Shown: positions 23,328 to 35,900 of the stretch, piece by piece
How the letters are laid out: each line of letters begins with the position of its first letter
How positions within the stretch are numbered: position 1 is the stretch's first letter
NCBI GenBank assembly: GCA_011317545.1
Contig: WUJK01000004.1
Location: 2,666,001-2,730,000, forward strand
From: Coniella vitis
Lineage: Eukaryota > Ascomycota > Sordariomycetes > Diaporthales > Schizoparmaceae
DNA length: 64,000 nucleotides
Direction of reading: 5' to 3'
Program-made: the position numbers and the translations under genes
Notes under the pieces: generated by a model
The model's input: the letters and a program-made list of their open reading frames with translations, nothing else
What the model was told of the DNA's origin: nothing
Databases searched by the model: none

Positions 23328-24351
23328 ATGGCGTCGCGAAGGCCCCAGTACGTCCAACCAGTCGATTGACCCTCCAATCGCCATCTCACTGCGAGCAGCC
23401 TACCTTTAGAAAAAGGCAGCCCTTTTTCACCACCACCACTACTACCACTACATAGACTCATCTCTTTCCAGTTACATACAGACCCAACTAACAAGACATT
23501 TGCCATCGAAAACAACAGGTTCTCGCAGCACACGCTTTACGATACCACGCCGCTGCCCGACTCGATCCCAAAGGTCAAAGAGCTGGGTGCCAGTTCTGCC
23601 CCTCTGCTGTCGGCTTCCTTCTTCATTGGCGCCCGATGCCGTGACTACAACGATGATTATATGCAATGCAAGACCGAGAACCCTGGAAAAGGCGAGATTG
23701 AGTGTCTCAAGGAGGGCCGGAGGGTCACTAGGTGTGCGAGAAGTGTGTATGTTTCAATCCATTCCTTGAAGGGGGAAGCAGCGCGAGGAATGCCTAGGGC
23801 GGGTGTGCATGAGCCGATGGCACAGAGAGGGTGCTGGGAAATAGATCAAAGACAAATCTCCCATATCGAGCCCATCACACGGGCCAATGGAGGATACTGC
23901 AGCAACTCGACGAGATGATTTGCGCAGTCGCAGCTGACCAAACGCAACAAAACAGGATCGAGGACATGAACAAGTCTTGCCTCGAGCAATTCCGCTCTCA
24001 CTGGCAATGTCTCGACAACAACAACCACCAGCTCTGGCAGTGCCGCCCCCAAGAATGGACACTGAACGACTGTGTCTTCAAGAACCTGGTACGTGCCCCA
24101 GAACTCCTCTTGCACTCCCCAGGACGCGTTTGTTCTTGGTGGCTCTCTGTTAACATGGTAATCCCAACCAGAAACTGGAGAAGAAGATCCCAGATGCGGC
24201 AGGAAAGATCCCCATCCATGAACGTCACACACAAACCTTCGCACATAATCCCTGGTTGGGCGCCGAGGGTGTCGAGAAGGTAAGGCGGGATCGCCAAAAG
24301 GCCTGGGAGGCCCGAGAGGCCCGAGCCCGAGAGGCTCAAGAGGCCAAGTAG
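23328..24351 (+). CDS. NDUFA8: NADH:ubiquinone oxidoreductase (complex I) subunit NDUFA8
   Basis: An accessory subunit of mitochondrial complex I on the intermembrane-space side, imported and oxidised by the Mia40 route. Four exons fit: 23328-23347 (only 20 nt), 23519-23746, 23956-24088 and 24172-24351, giving 186 aa. Four Cys-x9-Cys motifs are exact: CRDYNDDYMQC, CLKEGRRVTRC, CLEQFRSHWQC and CRPQEWTLNDC. The end has NPWLGAEGVEKV and a charged helix built from REA/AREAQ units. The N-terminus (MASRRPQFSQHTLYDTTPLP) has no cleavable presequence, as usual for twin-CX9C proteins. All splice sites are GT-AG. Length and motif spacing agree with the family (about 20 kDa). Confidence 0.95.
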
Positions 24352-27253
24352 CAGCCATAAGGGAATCACGTTCGGCATTCCGAAGAGAAATTTTCTGTGT
24401 TTCTTCTTAACCTGACTAGGATGGAAGGCCATTTATTTGTCGATCGGGCTCAGCTGGTCCCACGACCGATTCATGGACTGAGAGGGGAATGATCACAAAG
24501 AGAACGCAAGAAATTGGGGGATGCTGTAGACGAGAAATGACAGAAATCAAGCATTACCGATCAGCAAGAGAAATCCCTCTCTTTCAGGTTCGTTGATCTA
24601 GGTGACTTGCTTGATGGCTTATAATAGGCTCAAGACGTCCGTAGGTCCCATCAATTTTGGGCTGATCTCTGGGTCAGAAAGATCTAGACTATCTACGGAT
24701 GAGAGGCACATGTTGATGTACCGCTATTTGGAGTCGTCAGACATTGTTCTCGACAAGTTGCAGTGCAGCTATTCAGTGGTCCACAAACCGTCACCATTCC
24801 GGTCAAAATCTCGACCGAAAATCTATCGGAACGGTGGGTTGCCACAACGCACTTCTACTCATTCCTTGGGGCATCATGGTACACCGAGCTGGTGTTGAGA
24901 CGACACAACACTGGCTAAGTACAACCGATACTTGACCGGTCGAGTCCCAAGAAAGAAAAGCCAACACGACAGCACAATCATCAAGCAGCAAGGCTGTGAT
25001 TTTGCAAGATCCTCGCCAGTGCTTTTCACGTTCCTTGCGTGGGACTTTGCTCAATACAAAGTGAAAGGGCGCCGCTAATACCTGAGTAATTAGACGAAGC
25101 AATTATGATTTTATTTTTTCTAGCTAGGAACTTGGGTCCCCGAGCCCACACTGCCCAGCTCTAGTTGCGGTGCAGTAGACAAGATTGCCATTCCATCCAC
25201 TCAACCGAGGAGGATTCAGAAGCATGAGGCAGATTATGGGGTGTGCCATTAGAGATGAAAGGGAGAGCGCTTCATACATTGCCACCACACGTCCAGATAG
25301 TTGCTAGCATTTATGATAGTACTGGCGTAGGTATCTATCCACCGATGATGTTGGCTTGTGTGCTGGCAGAAAGAACATGATGAATAGTCGAGGCTAGGAG
25401 GCTCGCTTTCCTCGACATAGCGAAAAGACACTCGGACATAGTGATGTTTAAAAACATGTTATATCAATTTATCTATATTCCTACAATTCTCTACTCTCTA
25501 GCAGGCCCAGGCTAACTAAATAAAAAGAGACAATAGAGCTCTATGATTCCGGGCTTGTGCTTGCAGACGCACCGGTAACGAGAAGCATCCCAAGCCGCGT
25601 TGTCTATCGATGCTACCTTAACAGCAAAGCACAAAATTACTCTTGTACAGTAATAAAACTACTGCTTCAAATGGACAAGAGGCTGATGCTCAACTACAAA
25701 ACAGCGCAAAAGTAATGCCTTTCCAAGCATTCCGCAAGGGCTATGCCAACACATATCATAAAATTTTTCTTACGCGGACAGGGGAAGAGATGCTCCCAAA
25801 ACTATATCAGCGACGCATTACCCACCTCACGCCACCACAGAACGTAGCCCAATCTTCCAATGGTTTTCAATGACCACCTGGGGGAATCATGTCTGGTACT
25901 CTTCGAAAGATGGCAGACTGCTTTGGAGGCACACTGTGTGCATTGATTGACATCCGAAGACGAAGCCCAATGGCATCCTTAAGCTTCTGACCAACACAAA
26001 AGACAAAAGTCCTTTCCAAGCAAGAAGAGGAGCGCAAGGAGGGAGACCCAGGGAGCACGGCTCTAATCTTTGGCTTTTTTCCTATCGCCGTTGCTGAAAG
26101 ATTTCAATTGCCCGAGATAATGGTGGACGCAAAAAGGCGACGACGTAAAAACCATTGGCGCAGCAACATATCAACTTACATAAGCACCACTTATACTGCG
26201 CTCCACTGTTGTATATGCTCCTTCTAGGCCCGATGCCAGAGTATAAGTCTTCCTCTTATATAACGGGAGCATAACATATGATCCGGCCAGTATCGGACTG
26301 CATTCGTGCTCTTCGTGCAATGTAGCGTTGGGAGAGCTCGGGCACGTTGCACTCATCTGGGTGATCAAGCTTCACGTTTCCAAGAGAACGAGCGACGGTA
26401 CCCCAAGGCTGGCTGGCACCTCAGACCGTACGAGAGCCACAGCAGGGATTCCAAAACCTCTGGTGACTGGCGTCAGCATGAATCTAGACTTCGCTCTCTT
26501 GGGTTTAACGAGTCCTGTGCTGTGCTGTTCTCGGCACCAAAAGAAATCGGGAAAAGACATCTTCCGATGAGTACATTTGTCTCGACCCCGAACAATTGTA
26601 CCGAGTAGGACTGTCAAAATCCCTTGTTTGCCCCCCCCCCCCGGTAAGAAAGAAAGAAAGAGAAAGAGACCTTCCCGTATGCATTCACGTCGGGCCGGGC
26701 TGGCGCTAACAGCGCCACGAGGGAAGTGTCCCGCGTCATGGCAAGTGTGTCAAAAATTTCAAACAACCGTTGTTGCCCCCCCCCCCCTCTCCCGTTGATG
26801 GCCTTTTTTCTCCTGGCTACTATGATACATAGGAAACTAACCGCCACTAGAACCAGGCCGAAGATCCACTTTTTGCAATGACTCAGCCTACTGCATGCAA
26901 CATCACCACACCTCCTAACTAGTATACATAGTATGGTGTGAGTGGAAATTTCTAGACCTTTTTGTTTCTCTCTCTTTCTCTTTCTCTTTTTACTTTTTGC
27001 CCTTCTTCTTCAAAGCCTACCAAGCTATGATGTTGCACATGGGAATTGACGCCATGATCCTCAAACCATATCCGCGGATGTGCCGGATGTGCCGAGCAAC
27101 TTTCGTGGCCACGCTCTCCTGAGCTAGCCGCCGCCGCCGAGTCAAAACGTCAAGGGCACACAAGAATACGTACATAGATACCTGTCTGTACTAATGGAGC
27201 AGAACGGTCACAAAGCACGTGCCGAGACACGTCAGCGTCCGGGAAAGCGTAGC

Positions 27254-27263
27254 TACCTAGGTA
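27254..27263. repeat. TACCTAGGTA palindrome
   Basis: Second copy of the decamer at 5285-5294, here 17 bp before a TACTATGTA motif. Confidence 0.6.
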
Positions 27264-28127
27264 CTTGCCTTCGATTTGAGTACTATGTAGCCCGTTGGAA
27301 ATCCATCAAGGCTTGGGAAGGGGGGAACAAAGAAGAAGGGAAGGATAAACAGAAGAACAGGAGCACCGCGCCATCTTATGCGGTACCCTCACTGTCTGCA
27401 AAGTGACGTACACCAACCTGATGGAATATGGTACGTGATACGTTGTTGTTCATCAGCGCTCCATTTCTGGCTCGTGAAGAAGGTTCCTATCTCTGTAACA
27501 TGTATGATGAGTATGGGTCGAAACTTTGAATGGCACTGGAGGTGATGGCGGCTACGGCCCACCGTATTCTCCTGTCATCGAAATGCCAACCCCTCGAAGT
27601 AAGGATAACGTACCGGCTCTTTTCTGCAGCACCTTACGAGCCAAGAAGCGACACAGATTCGAGCCGAATCGAGAAGAAATGATGGACGTTGTAACTGTCT
27701 GGTGGCATACCACATGCTGCTCTATTGTGCCATGAGAGCAGGCCACGAGGCCAAGTTCTCAGACACATCACTCCTCTGACGCAACTGGACGACCATGTAC
27801 AAGCAATTCCGCGGCGGAGTTGTGCAACGAGCACACCAAAGTAGCTGTCTGTGTCGTTCGCTGCTGTACGAAAGCGTCTGGTCTTTAGGGTAGGGCTCTG
27901 TCCCAGAATTCGCAGGTGAACGGAGGCCCACATCTGTCAGATGTGAGATTGCCGGTGAGGGAGAATCCTACATGCCACAAAGTTTACGACAATACTTGCC
28001 TAGAGAGATCTGGCAGCAGTATCGAGGCTAGGCGGGGACGATGGCATGCACACCAAAAATTGCAGTGGTTTCAAGAGTGGTAGGTTAGGCAAAACTGACT
28101 TTAGTGATTATTGCTTTGCGCGGGGCC

Positions 28128-28160
28128 GTCACCGCCGATCGCCAGCGATGGAGCGGTGAC
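28128..28160. repeat. Perfect two-step inverted repeat (hairpin)
   Basis: GTCACCGC at 28128-28135 pairs with GCGGTGAC at 28153-28160, and inside it ATCGC pairs with GCGAT, leaving CG/GGA bulges and a CA loop. No T-run follows, so it is not a simple terminator. Its role is unknown. Confidence 0.6.
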
Positions 28161-29640
28161 TGGATAGGAGCACGACTCCCGACCTATATCTCATCCCAAC
28201 GAGAAGACTACTATGTTAAGCCATTACACATAGTGCATTACACATAACAGTGACCGCCTCGGCAATCCCTGGGCACTCAGCCCAAATACTCGCAGCTGCG
28301 GACTCTGCATTCACGCAGAAGGCGGGTGGCATCCACAGCCTTGATATGCGGGGTGGCCGCGTGTCAGTGGAGAGCAGGAGTGGTGCCAGGCGACGTCGGA
28401 CTCATGTGCATCTGGCATTCATCTGGCAGTCTTGCGGAGGGGCCCCGAGAGAAACTGTGCCGATCCCGAGACAGCTAGATGACCAACTTGTTGCTACTGT
28501 TTTTGGAAATGGATTCTCTCGTGGACGACACAAGGCAAATAAATGGGCACCTCGAAGTTGCTTGACAAATCGCGGCAAAGATCGACAACAAGATACGGTG
28601 GAACCGATGTGTGGGGGAACTTGGAAGGCTTGGTGGCAACAACCACGGAGCTGTGCATGTAGTATTGCTGTTGTGGACGGTGTTCCCGGATAAATCGGAC
28701 GAGGCCCCTGTGTGTAATATATCGATCATTGTACTTTGAATTGCATGCTGTGGATTCGTTCGTGCTCTGTAGAGAGCTGTTGCTAATGAGCGCTGCTTAC
28801 CTTGTTGGTCGCTGTACTATGTAAGCCTCATCAGGGAAAAGGGCTCACCGGTTGCCAATCTGTGCCAAATCAGCATGACGAATGCTCAATTTCCAGTTGT
28901 CTGCTTGCGGGGCGACTTTGCTCCCGCCGTGCCCGCTTAGGCGTGTCGGTTTGTACTATGTAGCAATCGCGGGTTGGTGCAGTATGAGGTTATTTGCCCC
29001 TTGGAAATTGCGAATGGCTTCATGATGGATTACCAAAAGAGCAAGGCATCGTCTGTCAGCGTCCTGGAAACATAATCTTACTCTCATCTCGGTACATGGG
29101 CGTTCTGCTGGTATGTGTGTGTGTCATTCAAGGTGTGCGTGCTACTACAATGGCAGCAATATATAGTATGTAGAGCGTCAAACGAAACACGCCCCCCCGG
29201 GCGCGCAAGCAGGTTGGGCAAGATGAGATGATGATCATTGATGGATGCCGCGAAGCCCAGTGCAAAATTAGGGTTGTTTCAGGATTCCAGGTCCCTGCAA
29301 CCCGCCGACCAATGGGCGGGCCCTAGAGTTATGGAGAAACAAAAAGCATTCAGGGAGCCCCTTCCCAGCAGCCGGGTGCTCGCACCACGGTACCTGAGTG
29401 TTGCGCTGGTGGACAGGCAGATGCCAAGTACCGCGGATAAAAAGTAACCTTGCAGATAATCCCGAGCAGGCAGTGGGGCAAGCAGCAGGACTGGACCTGC
29501 AGCAAGCCACAGGGTTGACGGGCGAGCTAAGGCAGGGGCAAATCGACTAAGGGTGACCGATTTTGACCTCACGCTACTGTGTGCCAACAACCGCCCACCC
29601 GCCCATCCTTCTCGACAAGCACGCCACAGAGAGATGTTGT

Positions 29641-29669
29641 GCCAGCCAGCCAGCCAGCCAGCCAGCCAG
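29641..29669. repeat. (CAGC)7 tetranucleotide repeat
   Basis: About seven perfect tetranucleotide units in intergenic DNA. Confidence 0.9.
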
Positions 29670-31880
29670 GCAACGAGCAATGCCACGACTGTGAAGCTGT
29701 GAAGCCATTGCCCTCTTCCGCCATCTCTCATCGAGCAGCTGAGACTGCATTGTGCCTCTGATAGGTCATGGCAGGATGACTGGATACAAGAGGTCGCACA
29801 CCCCACACGCACGCACAAGCCACGATAATGAGAGCGACGCCGATCAGAGTCCCAGAGTTTCATGCGATGCCTACTGTGTAGACGTACATAGTAGACGACC
29901 GGTGCCGCAGCTTCACGCACGCTCAGCCTGATCGAAACCGCCTGTGCGAGCCCTTGTTCCCTGGCAGACATGGCATAGCATAGTAGCATGCACTGCTATC
30001 ATCGTCCCGTGGGAACACGCTCTCACCGTCTCCAGACACTTCCAACCAGGCAGCCAATGCAGACGCTTTGGCAGGAGGAATGGCCTTCTGGGCCGCTGGA
30101 GGTGCTGTGCCGGGGCCCACTCCGCCGTGACCCATGGGCCTGACGACGAGCCCCCTCGCTTGACAGCAAGTCCCTCACCTAAAATTATCTCCCCAAAGTA
30201 AATTGGTGGTCGAGGGGTACGTTTGTTAGCGAGCGTGAGGCGGTGGCTGCTTGTTGAGAGAAGCTCTGAGGCGACAAAAGCTGCCGCCAGTCAACCAGCA
30301 CCGAGGCTCGGCGCAGTGATGTCCCCTCTGTGGCAGTGGGAGGAGCAGGAGCAGGGTGCTTGGAGACTGTTTGTGGCTCTCTCAAGAGCCAACAAGAAGA
30401 GCCTTCAGTGCACATGCCAAGATATCTGACTCTGGATGACAGCCGTGCTGTAACGGTAGTCGTGCCCTTTTTCTTTCTTTTTTTCTTCTTTTTTTTTTTT
30501 TTGGTCCCTTGGCTAGGTGACGGCATCTATGAACTGGGCTCCCCCGAGGCCTCGAACATGGTGGGGCAGAGTGGGTGGGGTCTCCACCCTGCTGTGCTGC
30601 CACTGTGGCTGTTTGTCCAGAGTATGGCCGGGCGTCCGCTAAGACGTACCATCTCTTGGATCTTGCATTTGTTCTACCACTATTCCCATCACGCTTAGGC
30701 CATGCTACGGCACCTGCATGGGCCACCAGAGAGCAGGCACGCTCCCCTGTCCAAGGTACCCCCCAGTCGCTTGGTGCTTGCCCCTGGACCGCTCGACTCC
30801 ACAGCTACTCTCGCTGGGCCCGGTTTGCGAGGCCACTTGCCGGGCAGAGGGTCCTGTGCAATGTTGACCGCAAACCGCACACCCATCCCAGCCCTCCTAC
30901 GCAAACCTTAATATTGCACTGCATACCCGAATGTGAAGCAACCTTCCTGCTTCCCTTTCTCTCTTTCATAGCTTGCTTTTTGATCCCTTTTCCAGAGGCT
31001 TCATTGACTTTGCTACCAGGCCATTCTTTTTGTGCCATCCATTCATTACCCAAATCGTCCACGCTGCTTGTCCAGCCGTCCATTCTTTCGACCCGTCTTG
31101 CCTCTGGTGCAACGGCCTCCATTCGTCTCGACCCGACTTATCGCCATCCAACAACCTTTGATTCTTCCTGTGACTCTTTTCTGGATCGCCAGGTCTCGCG
31201 GCAAAGCCATCTTCCAATCGCTACCCATCCTAGACGGATCACGAGCTCAGCAGTGCTGCCAACACCCAGACTCAGACGGTCTGTTCTGCATTTGATATCA
31301 CGGACTCCTCAAGGTGAGTCGATGCTGTCCGACCATCAAGTGCTTTCGCTTGGCGCATTCTGGTTTCCCTCCTTCCTCCGCCACCTGCATTCCGTCCTTC
31401 ACTCGGCAACAAAGCGCCATTCGCCGTGTTGATGAAAGAGGACTCGCAATCCCTTGTTCTAAGCAAGAACAAAAGCCTGGTGGGCCGTGCTGGACGCGAG
31501 TGGGCACTACTAGCCTCCCCTTCCAACTCCGCCCCCCCCCCCCAGCCAACGCAAGAATATTGGTCCTGGAAGGACTCGTCTACAGACTATTCATGGCCAT
31601 TGCGTACAACGAATGTGTTCATGATTCATTGGGAGCTTACGACTCGCTCCCGCCACAACGATCACTTATTGATATTTCATGCCCTTTCTGTTTTGACTTC
31701 TCTCACTCGAGATGCGCTCTCTGCGATCATTGTTCTCCCGACCTCTCCTTCACTTCACCTCCTTTCCCAGCATTGCCTTATCATTATACAATCTTTTTCG
31801 ATTTCTTGACTTCCATTTGGCTGGATACCAATAGTTAAACTGACTTTCCTTCATCAAAGACCACCCGAACACCAGTGAAA

Positions 31881-32956
31881 ATGAGATCCTCGCTCCTTCT
31901 CCTCTCTGGCGCCGCCGTCTCAATGGCTGGTCCCCTCAAGGGCCGCGCCGTCGACATTATCGTTGACGTCGTGACCTCCACTACCATTGTGAACGTCGAG
32001 TGCACCGTCACCGATACTGTCGAGGCCTCTGCGCCCACGACCTCGAGCACCGAGGTGGCTACCGTCGTTACCGTTACCGCGGCTGCCAGCTCCACGACTG
32101 AAGCCGCTGGCAACGCCAACATCGTTGCCGAGTCCTGGGCCAGCAGCAGCAGCAGCAGCAGCACTTTGGAGACTGTTGTTGTGGCTACCACCTCCAGCGC
32201 TGCCGCCGTTGCCGCTACCACCTCGAGTGCTGCCGCCGTTGACGCTGCCACCTCCAGCGCTGCCGCTGTTGGGGCTACTACCACGAGCGCTGCTGTTGTC
32301 GTGTCCACGACCTCCAGCACAAGCGCGGCCTCGTCTGTTGCGGACACAACGTCGTCGGCTTCGGCTTCGGCTTCACCTACCGACTTTGCCGGTATCGCTG
32401 TGTACCAGCACAATATTCACCGTACCAACAGCTCTGCTCCTGACGTGTCTTACAACGACACTGCTGCCGGCTACGCCGCTACCTTGGCTGCCCGCTGCAA
32501 GTTTGAACACGATGTGTAAGTTGACTTGTATTCGCTTTTGAACGAGAACATATTCGCTAACAAGATGCTTGCAGAACCATTGGTGTCACAGATGGCCAGG
32601 CTTACGGCCAAAACATTGCTTACATTGCCGGCAACGACCTGGACACCGACACTAACACCTTCCTCGCCTCCAGCATCACCAACTCGTGGTTCGACAATGA
32701 AATCGAGCTGTACCCCGGCTACGGTTCTGAGCCCGACATGACCAACTTTGACTCGTGGGGCCACTATTCCCAGGTTGTCTGGAAGGACACCACCACCGTT
32801 GGATGCGCTGTCCAGTCCTGTGCGGCTGGTACTCTGGATGCCGATTACCCTGGCTACTTTTCCGTCTGCAATTACTGGCCTGCCGGTAACGTTGACACCG
32901 AGTACGCTGCCAATGTGCTTGCGCCCCTCGGCGAGGCCAACGTCGTCATTTCCTAA
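31881..32956 (+). CDS. Secreted CAP/SCP domain (PR-1-like, Pry-type) protein
   Basis: CAP-superfamily proteins are secreted; the yeast Pry members bind sterols and fatty acids. Exons 31881-32515 and 32575-32956 join in phase 2 (GT|GTAAGT...TTGCAG), giving 338 aa. The N-terminus is a signal peptide (MRSSLLLLSGAAVSMA). Then follows a Ser/Thr/Ala-rich stalk of about 145 residues, probably O-glycosylated, which contains a ten-residue tandem repeat (TTSSAAAVxA). The CAP domain covers about 165-335: IAVYQHNIHR, GYAATLAARCKFEHD, GQNIAY, GHYSQVVWKDTTTVGCA (CAP1) and FSVCNYWPAGNV (CAP2). Several Cys pairs are present. A CT-rich leader with a GTGAGT donor-like site near 31314 suggests a spliced 5' UTR, but this is inference. 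Confidence 0.92.
32184..32303 (+). repeat. Four-unit 30-bp minisatellite in the CAP protein stalk
   Basis: About four units of 30 bp, each encoding a variant of ATTSSAAAVA, with drift towards the 3' end. It keeps the reading frame. Confidence 0.8.
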
Positions 32957-35900
32957 GTGTCGCCAAGACCTGACTCGGAAAAGGTCAAGAGGCCCATACT
33001 CTCTCGACTTTGCAAGCTTCGTCATGCGTTGTGTTTCCTGACACTGGCGCTCTAGCCTATGGGGTTGCGTTCTGGTTTGATTCCCTTGCACTCGTGGCAT
33101 ACTTGAGATTTTGCATCTTTGGTGGCACTTGTCAATTCTGTTTTGGAACGTATGGCGATCCGATCAAATTTTTATAGGGATTTCGGAAGCATAGTTTGAT
33201 GCTAGGAGTTCTTTTTGCATCATAACTTCCGCAACCCATCTCTGTGAGGGCTATGAGAACCATGCTGGCTTACAATATGGAGAGAGCACAGAATTTTCGG
33301 GAATACAATTGCTTTTTGCAAGGTTGATCTTGTTCTTTCTTCCAGATTCTTTTTTATCTTTTGCATTCGTTGGCGTGGCGCTCTTGGGCCTCGGCGCTTT
33401 GTCCCCCCCTTTTGAACAATTGAGCGTTTTGAGTCTAAAAAGACACAGATTTTTGAACAAAAATAAACAAGCACGAATCTTGTGTCTATATTTCAATGTA
33501 CATCATTGCTATTTTGGTAATATAAATGAAGGGAATGCGTTGCATCGTTGCTTTTGAATGAGTTTGTATCTCAGTAATCTGTGTTTTCATATGAGCGGCA
33601 TCCATCTCGTGGCCAAGATTGCAAGTACTTTTCGGAATGTACAACCTCAACCTCGGCGTGCAAGGCGATCCACTAATGCCCCCAGCCAAGCTATGTTGTA
33701 TCTCAAGACAATGTGTGAGTGCTTTTTGGGGGGGGGGGGCAGCTTACTTTCTGGTGATGTTCTTTGTTCTAATCTCATCGTTACACAGTTTTATGCTCCT
33801 CTCCCCTCTTTGGCCTCTTTGAGGTATAGGGGGGATTTCTCTTTATGTCATAAAGCCCTGGAGAGGGTGGATATGGGTGCGGCCCGAGGCGATCGCCACA
33901 ACTTGACTAGGTACCTAGATATGTGCTACTGAGTCTTGGCATATTATGCACACAGCTTTTGCAGCGAAATTTGCACCGTATGGCTCGCAGCCTTGCGGAC
34001 GGGCAGGTGTACGAATGACTTATGTAAGATAGCTCTAATTGGTTGGCTGAGGCGAGGCTGTGGAAAGGCCTTGCAATACTGTTGAATCTTGCCGCAACTA
34101 AACGACGAACAACAACAAGAAAATTGGTATGGCAAAGGCTTTTTTTTATTTTTTAAAGGAAAAGATGCATTGCTGTGCGGGGGCAGTTGCGCTCTCTGTT
34201 CAGTCCAGATTTCGTCCAACACGAGTCTTGTCGATAGCCTCTAGTGTTTCGTATGTACTGCGTCTTTCTAGGGCCAAAACGTCGTTTAAAGCTCTTTCAT
34301 AATTTGCCGTCCACATTGCCTTCAAGAGCAGTAAACGGCCTATGGAGAGAGACGCTTCTTGTGATTTCGTTATGCAATCCTCATCCTGCATCTAGACCTA
34401 TCCCGCAAATCACCGTACGCTGCCCGGCATTGACTCACAAGAGCAAGCGAACATATAAGTATTCCTTGGGCAATCAAGCATCAGGGCCCCTTCAATTACA
34501 GTTCCCGCCTTTGCCTGTCAGACCGGACCCTGGACCCTTAGAGCGGTTACAGTTTGGCTAATGCGTGTCAAACTTTTGGGAGTGTCTTAGATCTTACGCG
34601 GGACATGGATGGGGTGAATTGCTCATAAACCACTGCCAAGCGGACGAATCCGTGACGGGCTACTTGCCTTGTTCTTCGTCCACATACACAAGATACTGAA
34701 CGTCCCAGCCTCGTTCGTGATCAAGGCAACAAAATTTCTGTAGATCAACGGCTCAGTGTGACCTCTGAAAGTCTGCACCGGACCTGGATGTGGGCAGCAA
34801 CCAAGAGCCTGAGAGGGTCCCCATTCCTCGATCAGCCACAACGACCGTTACCTTGACCTTATTGAAATGGCGGTCAAGCAGGTTACTTTTTTGGATGATT
34901 CACGGACAAGTCAATGTCCCAAAAGGCAAGGCAATTAACAAGATGGTCAGCGCCTCCTTCCCCTCAACATAAGCGCCGTGTATTGCAAGACGAGGAAGAG
35001 ATCACACCTTCTCATCTTGTCTCTTCTCAAAAGGTAGTCGAGACATACTTGATCAAGCCTTGTTCAGTGTACCTCGACCTGCAATGAATTTCTTCTGCCC
35101 CTTTTCTCCTAAGAACGATGTAGCACCCTCCGCCTTCTGTGTCAGCGTTCTGGCGGTAGCCATCGCTCTTGCTGTCCAGAACAAATTTGCTTATATTAAA
35201 CATGATGAATTCGCTCTTGCTACCGAGGATGACCTCGCCTTGTTTTTTTTTTTCTTATTTCTTTTTTCGGCTCCCCTAATCGCATTCCTTCGTTTTTGTT
35301 GAATCCAACAACTTCATATCTTGCTGACTTCAAGAACCTCGCTCTTGTTGCCTTGTGACGATTTTGACTTGCCTCCTTCTCCGCTGGAACAACATCGATC
35401 TAGACCTCCTGTTCCCATGTTGTTCTCTGGCCTCAGACTCGAGGATTTGAGGACTTTACTTTCACGTCCCTTGGCGATATTTTCTTCCTCCACCAGCACA
35501 GCATCGACTCCAAACTGTTATACCCACGTCGGGGTGGGTTTTTTTTTTTTTTTTTTTTTTTGGAGGCCACAAACCTGTGGATTGGAGTACAACCAAAGCC
35601 ACTCGTCGGTGAAAGCTATCTCTCTGCCCCTGCTGTAGCAGAAACCATCCCCATGGCTGCTCCCTCTTTCACCGTCTCTTTCGTCTTCAGCAGGGACCAC
35701 GACTGCGAAACCTACAACTTCCCGACATAGGTAGCAACACCGACAACAGCATCTACCATGCCTGTGTCCAAATTGCGCTTCACGGCAAGGATCGCGCCCC
35801 ACCGTGCCCACCGCGACCAACGTGAACAATACCGTTAACTACACCATCATTTGTGTATTAGCATGTGTGCAAGCCGAAGTGCGGAAGCTGCTTCTACTTT

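Larger units (their letters stand above)
26925..29893. repeat. Cluster of five TACTATGTA motifs
   Basis: Exact copies lie at 26925-26933 (minus), 27281-27289 (plus), 28815-28823 (plus), 28954-28962 (plus) and 29885-29893 (minus). None falls in a supported gene. Confidence 0.7.
24352..31880. other. 7.5-kb gene-poor region
   Basis: No open frame here shows a domain I know, and none has a convincing codon pattern. The longest frames (minus 29279-29989; plus 30575-31432) start at non-ATG codons and look like chance. Contents that can be named are five TACTATGTA motifs (26925-29893), a TACCTAGGTA palindrome (27254-27263), a perfect hairpin (28128-28160), two C12 runs (26631-26642, 26776-26787), a (CAGC)n tetranucleotide patch (29641-29669), a T-rich stretch near 30476-30502, and a strongly CT-rich zone with a C12 run (31532-31543) before the CAP gene. 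Confidence 0.5.

Noticed and set aside
28250..28693. 147-codon plus-strand open frame
   Set aside because: No family resemblance, no splice or leader context, and it lies in the gene-poor region; coding is not supported.
29279..29989. 236-codon minus-strand open frame
   Set aside because: No ATG at the stated start, no domain, irregular Cys/Arg/Ser composition, and it covers a (CAGC)n repeat read as WLAGWLAGW; most likely chance.
30575..31432. 285-codon plus-strand open frame before the CAP gene
   Set aside because: It starts at a non-ATG codon, is rich in Pro/Ser/Leu from CT-rich DNA, and shows no domain; better explained as a pyrimidine-rich promoter and leader.
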